The translations under genes were made by a program, and so were the position numbers. From assembly GCF_035594125.1 (NCBI RefSeq), contig NC_087166.1, positions 19,982,266 to 20,046,265 of the forward strand: a stretch of 64,000 nucleotides of DNA, read 5' to 3'. The notes beneath the pieces were generated by a model. That model ran no database searches and was not told the DNA's origin. It saw only the letters and a list, made by a program, of their open reading frames with translations. This DNA is from Scylla paramamosain. Lineage: Eukaryota; Arthropoda; Malacostraca; Decapoda; Portunidae. Of this stretch, positions 54,207-64,000 are shown in pieces (positions within the stretch are counted from its first letter, which is position 1; each line of letters starts with the position of its first letter).

Positions 54207-54696
54207 AGTTAGGCATACTGATGGCCTTTCTCTCTAAATCCCCGTTGCCTTGGGCACCATTTCCTGCCCTGGTCTCATTTACTCTATTTTTACTTTCTGC
54301 TCTATTTTTTTCTATCTCAATCTCTTTTTTCATCTGTATCTGCTGCAACTCCACCTCTTTCTGCTTCTGCAATTGCATCTGAAGTTTCATTAACTCGAAT
54401 TTTTCACTACTATAAAGGCCATCTGTTCCACCAAGAGCACCCAGGTTTATCTCACTGACCCCAGCACCTTCCTCTACACTCTCCCCATCATTATCCTCAC
54501 TTTCACCACCATCATTTTCAAACCAGCTCCTCTCCACAAGAGCATTTTTCAACTCCGCCTGCATTTCCTCCTTTTTCTTGGATTTCAACTCCACTTGAAA
54601 CCTCTCAGCCACTGAACATAATTCCTCCTTGGTTAGTGTGTACAAATCATGCACACTCCTCGACAGGAGGAACACTTCAACACGTCTAGCGGCCAT
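54157..54696 (-). CDS. gag: Gag N-terminal region of the gypsy element
   Basis: Start taken as the Met at 54696 (MAARRVEVFLLSRSVHDLYT); the open frame extends 22 codons upstream to 54762. Residues about 20-55 (LTKEELCSVAERFQVELKSK and KKEEMQAELKNALVE) look SAP-like, a helix-extended-loop-helix fold with possible nucleic-acid binding. An acidic stretch and a Gln/Lys/Glu-rich coiled-coil segment (LMKLQMQLQKQKEVELQQIQ) follow, then PNFVEGEEENLFVQFEKN and TGA. It overlaps the next frame by 50 bp; the shift needed to enter pol is +1. In the run GAAAAAAAC, seven A bases give TGA; six would keep the frame. Confidence 0.8.
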   Translation of the reverse strand: MAARRVEVFLLSRSVHDLYTLTKEELCSVAERFQVELKSKKKEEMQAELKNALVERSWFENDGGESEDNDGESVEEGAGVSEINLGALGGTDGLYSSEKFELMKLQMQLQKQKEVELQQIQMKKEIEIEKNRAESKNRVNETRAGNGAQGNGDLERKAISMPNFVEGEEENLFVQFEKN

Positions 54697-54852
54697 GATT
54701 TCAATTACTACACTCCACAAAATATTAACAAAATATTCCTCCAAATATTCACCATAATACAAACACAGTTTTAAAGAAATATTTCACACAGGTAAATTCC
54801 TCCCAACGACAATCACCATGTAACACTCGTTACATTTCACAAATGTTCAAAG

Positions 54853-54870
54853 ATCCCGGACGGGCCCCCA
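54853..54870 (-). other. Primer-binding site, tRNA-Pro type
   Basis: On the coding strand TGGGGGCCCGTCCGGGAT, five bases after the 5' LTR end. It matches the tRNA-Pro 3' end complement (TGGGGGCTCGTCCGGGAT) at 17 of 18 positions. Reverse transcription would start here with tRNA-Pro. Confidence 0.8.
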
Positions 54871-54875
54871 CATTC

Positions 54876-55830
54876 TGTCACGATCGCTTAATTACTTACG
54901 ATCGTACGATACCGGTTATCTTTCCAAGGAAGTGGGCGTTACACTGATCCCGGAATGTTTTAAAGGTCTGGATTTTTAAAGGCTTCGAGTGCCTACCCGA
55001 CCTATCCGAAATCGCCAGAATTATCTCTCACTCTACCTTTACCTTGACTCAGCACACCTGGAATTACCTCTAATACCAGATCAATGTTGGGGGAGTAGGA
55101 AACACGATTATTCTATGTTACAAGCACATATATTAATAATAATAATAATTCACAAACAACATGAGGTAGTACATGTTACTACATGACGTTCTCGTCACTT
55201 CCCACAACACCAGAACCCGTTTACACCTCCACCAGTCACAGAAATATTTCCCCTCAACCGCAGGAATTTACCCAGACGCCATTACCGCGTCCCAAGACAA
55301 TAATTCCCGTATTTCGCCTCCTCAAGCCTCACAGGAGATTATCATAATCACTAAAGATTACCCATAACACCATAACATCATCCCCAAAATCACCAATACA
55401 CCACAACACCAGCTTCCAAGGTCAACACCACAACCTCCACTCACAAAATGGCTGCCAGTTTGACCTATGACCCCTTCCAACAGCGTTACCGGCACAACTC
55501 AACAACCGAATTTCAGCGGACAAGAGCTCTTGGTACCACAAAAGACTCACTAACCTGATCCTGGATATCAAGGTTATACCGCTACACCACTAATACCTCC
55601 ACAAACTCACTCCATCACCAATCCACACCAAGATCCTTCCCTGAGAGATACAAAGATATATAGAACATAAATTATGAAGAGAATAATACAAGATGATATA
55701 AAATGGGTAAAAAAGCCTTACACTACTTATAACAATAATAAGGATAATGCCCGAATGGCAGGTAACCGGAACACGGGGACACTAAGAAAACGTGATCCCA
55801 TTCAAGGTAAACTCGGCCAATAACATGACA
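54876..55830 (-). repeat. 5' LTR (955 bp, internal 127-bp deletion)
   Basis: Same ends as the 3' LTR. The deletion joins 'ccctgagaga' to 'tacaaagatata' at about 55649. Because LTRs are identical at insertion, the deletion occurred afterwards. Scattered single-base differences elsewhere (e.g. cttacttacttac against cttaattacttac at the left end) give a moderate age. Confidence 0.95.
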
Positions 55831-55962
<132 letters not shown>

Positions 55963-55970
55963 TTATTATT

Positions 55971-57282
55971 ATCATTATGTAAGAGGGACACCGGCCAAAG
56001 GCAACTAACAAAAATTCAAAAAAAAAAAAAAAAAAAAACCCACTGAGATGCCAGTCCCCGAATAGGGTCCGAAGCGGCAGTCAAAAATTAAAGTGTCTGG
56101 AAATCTCCCTCTTGAAGGGATGTAAGTCATAGGAAGGTGGAAATACAGAAACAGGCATGAAGATCCAGAGTTTACCAGATGATTGGGAATACTGATTAAC
56201 TCTTGCATTAAAGAGGTGGACAGAAAAAGGGTGAGATAAAGAAGAAAGTCTTGTACACCGAGGCCGCGGGAGGAGGGAGGCATGCAGTTAGCAAGATCAG
56301 AAGAGCATTTAGCATGAAAATAGTGGTAGAAAATAGCAAGAGATGCAACATTGCGGCGATGAGAGAGAGACTGAAGACAGGCAGTTAGAGGAGGGGAGTT
56401 GACGAGACGAAAATCTTTTGATTCTACCTTGTCTAAAAGAGCGGTATGAGTGGAACCCCCAGACATGTGAAACATACTCCATACATGTAGAGATAAGGCC
56501 CTTGTACAGAGTTAGCAGCTTAGGGAATGAGAAAAACTGGGGGAGACGTCACAGAACACCTAACTTCATAGAAATTGTTTTAGCTAGAGATGAAATGTGA
56601 CGTTTCCAGTTTAGATTATAAGAAAAGTACAGACCGAGGATATTCAATATAGAAGAGGGGACAGTTGAGTGTCACTGAAAAAGAGGGGATGGTTGTCTGG
56701 AAAGTTGTGTTGAGTTCATAAATGTCATATATAGTACGAGAACAGACTGTGTTAAACTAAGGTTTGGAAGGTTTCGGTCGAGAAAAAGAGTGAGGAATGC
56801 ATGCCTCCATGCCAGACACTATCACTTCAAGAACGTGGGCACAAGAGCAGGTTAAGTCTTTGTGCACATAGACCCAACATCCAGCTTTGAACTCAAAATA
56901 AGGATAGAGAAAGTAGGAGGGAACAGGAAAGGGGCTACTGTTATTTGCTTCTGACACCTGTGTTTCAGTAAGGTAAAGAAAATGAGGTTTAGTAGAGGAG
57001 AGGTTGTGTTCTGCAGATTGAAAATTATATCTAGGACCGCGAATGTTGCAAAAGTTTATGAAGAAAAAGTAGAGGGGGTGTCAAGACGCTTAAGATCGAT
57101 ACCAGAAGAGCAGTCTGATCTGGGGACATTAGTGGTTCCTTCCCCAAATGGGAACACTTAGGCTGGTGTAGGAGTCGCCATATTGATTTTGAATTTTGAG
57201 TTTTAAATTTTGAATTTTGAAAGGTGTGTGTGTAATTAGGTGCATGTAGTTTCTTGCAAAGGAAGAGAGTTTTCTTTACCAC
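55971..57282 (-). pseudogene. Family J LINE with two internal deletions
   Basis: The tail (GKLxx…VNSGSSCLFLYF, HRRNVASLAIFYHYFHAKCS, LLDKVESKDFRLVNS) and part of the RT end are followed at about 56728 by a jump to the linker (CSRTIYDI…), and at about 56823 by a second jump to the endonuclease (CSCAHVLE, KAGCWVYVHKDLT), then the N-terminal region (INFCNIRGPRYNFQS) and 5' UTR (to about 57282). The RT fingers and palm are gone. The poly-A tail (poly-T) is replaced by an A-rich tract near 56019-56038. Confidence 0.82.
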
Positions 57283-57521
57283 TTAAATACTTTTATCAGA
57301 TCCCCTCTTATCTTACGCCTCTCTAACGAATGCATATTTAATAGTTTCAGTCTCGTTTCGTAGGCAATACCCCTGATCCCCTGTATATTTTCAGTCATTC
57401 TCCTTTGTACTGATTTTAATTGACCTATATCCTTCATATAATATGGGAACCAGAACTGCACATCATAGTCTAAATGAGTCTGACCAGTGGTAATAACTTT
57501 AATATTACATCGTGACTTCAA
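57283..57521 (-). pseudogene. CR1-type LINE fragment, RT C-terminal region (inverted)
   Basis: The minus strand encodes TTGQTHLDYDVQFWFPYYMK, LKSVQRRMTENIQGIRGIAY, YETRLKLLNMHSLERRKIRG and DLIKVFKW, the standard CR1 thumb/C-terminal pattern (…EYCVQFWSPYY…VQRRAT…LSYEERL…LEKRRLRGDLI). It borders the J copy at 57282 and is inverted relative to the next CR1 piece. Confidence 0.85.
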
Positions 57522-57540
57522 TATTTAAAACTTGTAAAAC

Positions 57541-57765
57541 ATGATCATAATACCCGATTTGCTTTGAGTGGAACGGACTCAGTAATCATGTAGTTAGTGC
57601 TAGGACACTAGAGAGCTTTAAGAGAAGATTAGATAAGTTTATGGATGGGGATAACAGATGGAAATAGGTAGGTGTGTTTCATACAGGGACTGCCACGTGT
57701 AAGCCTGGTCGCTTCTTGCAGCTTCCCTTATTTCTTATGTTCTTATGTTCTTATCTATAAGTCCT
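57541..57765 (+). pseudogene. CR1-type LINE 3' end (plus strand)
   Basis: The plus strand gives ALSGTDSVIM then, in shifted frame, LESFKRRLDKFMDGDNRWK, the CR1 C-terminus (…TLESFKxRLDKFMD), then a 3' UTR ending in three TTCTTATG-type 8-mers (about 57737-57755), a typical CR1 tail. Opposite orientation to 57283-57521. Confidence 0.8.
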
Positions 57766-57862
57766 AAATGTATTTCGTTCTCTGAACTTATCAGAGCCTT
57801 GTTCTAAATAGTGTAGCTACTGTTATGGCACGGTCGGACGAATACTGAATTTCCTCAATCTG

Positions 57863-57867
<5 letters not shown>

Positions 57868-57907
<40 letters not shown>

Positions 57908-57909
57908 GA
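57868..57909. repeat. (AG)n followed by G run
   Basis: About 15 AG units then 13 G. Confidence 0.93.
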
Positions 57910-58489
57910 ATAGAAAACGAATAGGGTTGACGAGCACTGTTGCGAAGCAAAACGATATCACAAGACCAGGTTTGTGGGAAGGATGAAACAGTGATACATT
58001 TCTTCCACCACTTCTTAACATACTGAACCAATAAAGAATAATTAACACTCACACTATGATAATAAAATGAGCTGGTAAACCAACAGACTGATAAATTAAG
58101 TTACGAAATTAAATGATTCGTACGCTAGCGATTAGCGGCTCAGGGTAGTCAGTACCTCATGCAGGGTGATACAACAACTATGTTAAAAAAGAACCAAGAC
58201 ATAATAATAACTGATCACAACACAAAGTAATTAATAAGTTATGCAGAACATATATGGATGCGTGGCGCAAACAAGTGAGTAAAAATACTTATCATGTGAC
58301 AGTTTTCTTCCTTTACCCTTCCCCTTTACACACGAAAAATAAAGTAAAGAGTGTTGCTCCTTGACTACTTCCTCTGCCTTATATCCAGGTGCAGACAAAA
58401 TTTAGGGTTGACAACTCCATCCGCCCATACACCACGCAGGAACACACGCACACGCTCACTAATAACCCACTAACAAATAACAGTTAATA
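57910..58489. other. Spacer, no gene recognised
   Basis: No domain similarity seen. Confidence 0.4.
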
Positions 58490-58765
58490 TGTTCAATACA
58501 TAAAATTATTGTGCTAAGTACTTTGCATTTGTTCATATTAAACTGCATTTGTCATTTGCCTGTCCATTCGTTCATCTTAGCTAAGTCTGCCTGCAGGGCG
58601 ATGCCATCCGAATTTGACCTAATTAACCTACCTATCTTCGTGTCATCCGAAAATTTACTAAAATCACCACTAATCCCACTATCTAGGCCATTAATACTCG
58701 TATATATTGAAAACAACAATGGTCATAAAATTGATCTTTGTGATACCCCACTAATTACTTGACTC
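58490..58765 (-). pseudogene. CR1-type LINE fragment, RT palm
   Basis: The minus strand encodes SQRSILxxxLFSIYTS-like codons, GLDSGISGDFSKFSDDTKIG, ALQADLAKMNEWTDKWQMQF and NMNKCKVL. The usual FADDTK box is FSDDTK, so the catalytic Asp pair is kept. It may be another part of the same CR1 insertion as 57283-57765. Confidence 0.8.
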
Positions 58766-59040
58766 CACTAGGTACTACGAAGGAAGAGGTACTAAGAATA
58801 GGAACAGAAATATTCTTATTAAAATATATAAAGAAAATGCAGTTGAACTTTGTTGGCCATAAAATGACAACAGAGGGCATTGAAAGGAACTGCTTATTAG
58901 GAAGAGTAAAGGAAGTCACAACAAGAGGAAGACAAAGAGTTAAGTTTAGTGGGAGGTGGATGGCGAGCTGTGGACCTGGCACAATGGCAGATAATAGATG
59001 AAGCTGGAGATCCATGGTCGCCAATGCACTTAACTGCCAA
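58766..59040 (+). pseudogene. LINE RT C-terminal fragment (RTE/L1-like)
   Basis: Plus strand: LLKYIKKMQLNFVGHKMTTE, GIERNCLLGRVKEVTTRGRQ, RVKFSGRWMASCGPGTMADN and RWSWRSMVANAL. The pattern QLxxxGHxxR…LGxxxGxRxRGRQRxKF…W+xMV is the C-terminal tail of RTE/craniofacial-development-protein-like LINE proteins. The 5' part is missing. Adjacent to the inverted CR1 piece. Confidence 0.7.
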
Positions 59041-59067
59041 TCCGGTAATTTCCAAGGGAATGAGGAA

Positions 59068-59282
59068 CACCGGGTAGGGTGTTGCACTAATTGCTCTTGG
59101 TCGTAGAGGATTGCAAAGTTAAAGGCATTAAAGTCTAGAGTCAGGATGAAGATGCCTCCCCTTTTTTTTTTTTTTCTGACGAATTAGATATAAGGTATAT
59201 GTGCAACTCAGATGAATTTAGTTTGAGAGTGACTCTGGAGTTGAAACCAGGTAGTAGAAAAGCATGAGCAAGTTAGGTCCTC
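59068..59282 (-). pseudogene. Family J LINE fragment, endonuclease part (inverted)
   Basis: 'cgggtagggtgttgcactaattgctcttggtcgtagagga' and 'gatgaatttagtttgagagtgactctggag…gcatgagcaagttagg' match 42159-42480 of the full-length copy with gaps. Minus strand, endonuclease region. Its right end touches a plus-strand J piece. Confidence 0.75.
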
Positions 59283-59935
59283 ATGACTCCCTCTACTACA
59301 ACCTGATAGTACTACTGCTATATCATCTATCGCTAAGGCTGAACTCCTCTCTCAAACCGATGCTAAAACATTATCTTTGCATGATTCAAGGCTAGTTTCT
59401 CGTTCCCGCTACACTCTTACTATTTTATGTTTTCTATTAAAATTCTTCCTAATGATGTTTTCCATGACTTCGCTCGTAATAATAATCCTCGGAATGCTTA
59501 TGGACCTGATGTAGTCCGTACTATGTTTCTCCGTAACTGTGCCTCTGTGTTTGCACTTTTTTTTTATCAAATTCTTCGAACAACTGCTCCTAAAAGTGGT
59601 AATAGCTCTAATCCTTCAAACTACCGTCCTATTGATATTGATCCAGTCCTCCGAAAGTTTTTGCATTCATCATCAAAAATAAGGTGCTTAAATGTTTATC
59701 ACTTCACAACCTACTATCTCATCGCCAATGTGGATTCAGTTGTGGCCTTCCTCACTGAATCTTGGTTGTCCTCTTTCAGGAGCTATGGTGCAACTTATGA
59801 AAAGCATATGACAGAGTCTGGCACAAAAGTTTAATTTTCAAACAACCTTCCTTCGACTATTATATTTCTCCTTCTAACTTCATATTGCTATGATTGTAGA
59901 TGGTAACTGTCCTAAATCTATCAACTATCTATCAT
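59283..59935 (+). pseudogene. Family J LINE fragment, linker and RT N-terminal part
   Basis: Plus-strand pieces: LLQPDSTTAISSIAKAELL, IKILPNDVFHDFARNNNPRN, AYGPDVVRTMFLRNCASVFA, NSSNPSNYRPI and VVAFLTESWLSSF. Heavily shifted. It ends near the VDGNC…KSIN block. Confidence 0.75.
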
Positions 59936-60169
59936 GCTATGGTGTAACCCATTATGAGCAACGCCGGTAAAGAAACAAACACTTGTTGCCCTGATAATGA
60001 CAACACTGAATGCTGACACTGTGACAGGTGGAGAAAGACAATGTGTTGGAGTTAGGAAAAAAATAAGAAGGTGAGCATGCTGTGCGTGCAGAATCCAAAA
60101 AAAAAACAAGTGTACATGTAACAAGGTGAAGGAAATGAGAAATGGATATTAATCCTGTTCTAGTAATGC
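59936..60169. other. Spacer, no gene recognised
   Basis: No coding similarity seen. It may contain the decayed 5' part of the next LINE. Confidence 0.3.
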
Positions 60170-61997
60170 AACAACAAAAGGAGAAATACAGTGTTGAATG
60201 AGAGACTGTAAATGGATTAAGAGAGCTGGAGTGCTGGGTGAAGAACAGAATGGATTTCGTGTGGATAGGAGAGCTGAGGACAATATGTTTGTGGTGAATG
60301 AAATGATTGAGAAGAACAAGAAAGATGGGGGTAAAAATGTACCTAGGTTTTCTGGATATAGAGAAAGCTTATGAAAGAGTGAACAGAGAAATGCTAGGTA
60401 GAGTCTTAGAAATGACTGGATTGAGTGCAAAGATAGTTAACATAGTGCAAAGTATGTATGTGGACACAAGAGCTAGATACAGACTAGGAGACATAGAAAC
60501 AGACTGTAACCTGAATACAGAGGAGCTAGCAGCCAGAATGAGAATAATGAATGTAGGGGTAAGTGTGTGGAATGATAAAGTATGTGTGCTTTTTTATGCA
60601 GATGATGTAGTTGTTATGAGTGAATCAGAAGATGAGCTTCAAAATTTGTTGGATGTTGTGGATGGGTATGGAAAGGACTTTGAAGTAAGGTTTAGCAGTG
60701 AGAAAAGCAAGGTAATGATTGAGAATAGATCAGAGTATGAAAGTAATGTGGTATGGATACTTGGAGAGAATGAGTTGAAACAGGTGCAAGAATACAAGTA
60801 CTTAGGGATGTGGATGAGTGCTAGTGGGTGTGCAAAGGCAAAGAATGAAAAGATAAGTATTGTAAACCAGTGGGTAGCTCGATTGGGAAGCGCGGGAAGG
60901 ATGAGAGCAAGTATGATGTGTTGAGAGGTGTGGAAGAGTGTGGCTGTGCCGAGAGAAGTGTGGAAGAGTGTGGCTGTGCCAAGTAAAATGTATGATATGG
61001 ATGTGATTGCATGGAATGAAAGTGAAATTGATAAGTTAGAAGTAGGCCAGAATAGAGTAGTAAGGATGGCACTGAGTGCACCGAGGTACACAACAGTAGA
61101 AGCCTTGAGAGGTGATATGGGATGGAGCACCTTTAGGGAAAGACTCACAAAAGCCACACTTAAGTACTTAAGATTAGGCTTGAAAGAATGGATGATGCAA
61201 GAATAGCAAGGAAGGTGTACCTGTGGAATGAAAGTGGAAGCAAATGGAGGAGGAGGTGCATGATAATGACAGGCAGGAGTGGATTACAAGTTGTGTGGGC
61301 GATGAGAATGGCTGGGAGGAATCAAAATGAGCGTGAATGGGTGATAATAAGAGGAGGCAGAGTGGGATCTGAATGGGATGTGAGAAAATGGAAGAATGAG
61401 ATAGACAGAGAAGTGAAATTTGTGGGACAGAATGAATAGAAGAATGAGATGGAAAGAAAGACCCTGGAATTGTACAAGGAGAAAGAGGTCCTGAGGTATG
61501 AAAGGTGGTATGCTGGAAGCCTGGGCGGTGATCTTCTCTTCCGAGTGAGGGCACAGTGTATGGATGTGAATGCAAGGAGTTACAGATGGTCTGATTCCCG
61601 CAGCAAAAGTGTGCCAGCTGTGTGGCATGGCAGACGATGAGACGGTGGAACATGTGGTGCTGGAGTGTGTGAAGTATGCCAGAGACAGAAATGAGATGAT
61701 GCAAGTGATACTGACTGAGTTAGGGCATGATAGGAATGAAAGAATGGAGAAGACAGGAAAGGAGTGGATGGTGTTGTTGCTGGGACTGTGTAGAGACGGG
61801 AATGAAAGGGTGATTGAGGCGGTGAAAGAATTTCTAGAGAGAATGTGGCGTGCCAGATGTAAGAACAATTAGTGTAGAGGATGCTGTTCGTTTCTCTTTT
61901 TTTTCTCTCTTACTCGTACAGGAGTTGCCGATACAAGAGCCTGGCTTAGGGGTGATCCCGAGCCACCTGTACCATCAAGATCAAGATCAAGATCATA
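60170..61997 (+). pseudogene. Non-LTR retrotransposon RT (ungrouped crab LINE) with 3' zinc-type tail
   Basis: A mostly open RT: GEEQNGFRVDRRAEDNMFVV (shifted), MYLGFLDIEKAYERVNREML, VDTRARYRLGDIET, TEELAARMR, VCVLFYADDVVVMSESEDEL (catalytic YADD), FSSEKSKVMIENRSE, QVQEYKYLGMWMSASGC, then a C-terminal region with CGMADDETVEHVVLECVKYA (C-x2-C…H-x4-C). The block G-R/P-Q-G…SP that always precedes YADD is absent: IETD joins directly to NLNTEELA. A 30-bp tandem duplication (EVWKSVAVPR twice) lies at about 60928-60988. Three shifts follow. The 3' end carries ATCAAG units (61975-61996). Confidence 0.8.
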
Positions 61998-63988
<1,991 letters not shown>

Positions 63989-64000
63989 TTTTTTTTTTTT

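Noticed and set aside
58755..59087. Minus-strand 110-codon ORF across 58755-59087
   Set aside because: The plus strand of the same stretch encodes a recognisable LINE C-terminal tail, so this frame is its shadow.
60639..61868. Minus-strand ORFs of 90-194 codons opposite the LINE at 60170-61997
   Set aside because: Purine-rich LINE coding sequence lacks stops on its complement; the plus strand has the RT motifs.

Overview
The window looks like repeat-choked nuclear DNA of a decapod crustacean, most likely a crab. The evidence is very long (TA)n, (CT/GA)n and (CA/TG)n microsatellites every few kilobases, and many degraded copies of non-LTR retrotransposons of a type I recall as common in swimming-crab (Portunus-like) assemblies. 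The species call is inference. Nothing resembles prokaryotic gene organisation, and I see no rRNA, tRNA or CRISPR.

Layout. 1-1741: 3' end of a Ty3/gypsy element with its LTR. 1742-2515: eroded BEL/Pao fragment. 2.5-11.2 kb: partial copies of one Jockey/CR1-type LINE family (called family J here) between microsatellites. 12.2-13.0 kb: two minus-strand exons that read as the N-terminus of an ionotropic-receptor-like host gene, the best non-transposon gene here. 14.5-18.7 kb: a hAT transposase relic split by a full-length antisense J copy. 18.8-21.4 kb: more J fragments. 21.6-26.2 kb: an I-type LINE (zinc-knuckle ORF1; EN-RT-RNase H ORF2). 26.9-32.1 kb: an intron-bearing P-element/THAP9-like transposase relic with a 774-bp inverted-repeat element inside it. 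32.2-36.5 kb: a two-ORF LINE with a promoter-like 5' end. 37-38.3 kb: two minisatellites. 39.7-45 kb: a second full-length J copy head-to-head with a truncated one. 47.2-47.7 kb: a small helix-turn-helix ORF. 48.8-55.8 kb: a complete 7-kb LTR retrotransposon on the minus strand. 56-64 kb: J, CR1 and RTE-like fragments.

Most notable is the element at 48807-55830. It is Ty3/gypsy-type, but its polyprotein runs protease, integrase, reverse transcriptase, RNase H (the Ty1/copia order, as in Gmr1-like elements), and its Gag carries a SCAN-like region. It has a tRNA-Pro-type primer site, a polypurine tract and paired LTRs, but three single-base frame breaks. Others: fold-back hairpins at two transposon breakpoints, two inverted LINE pairs resembling twin priming, a near-perfect giant microsatellite palindrome at 29.2-29.5 kb, and perfect NRF1- and CRE-type palindromes at the head of the 32.2-kb LINE.

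Almost every coding region is a mobile-element remnant. Only the two-exon receptor fragment and perhaps the helix-turn-helix ORF are candidates for host genes, so there is no operon-like logic, only layers of nested insertion. Boundaries of degraded copies are approximate because they were judged by eye against the better copies in this window.
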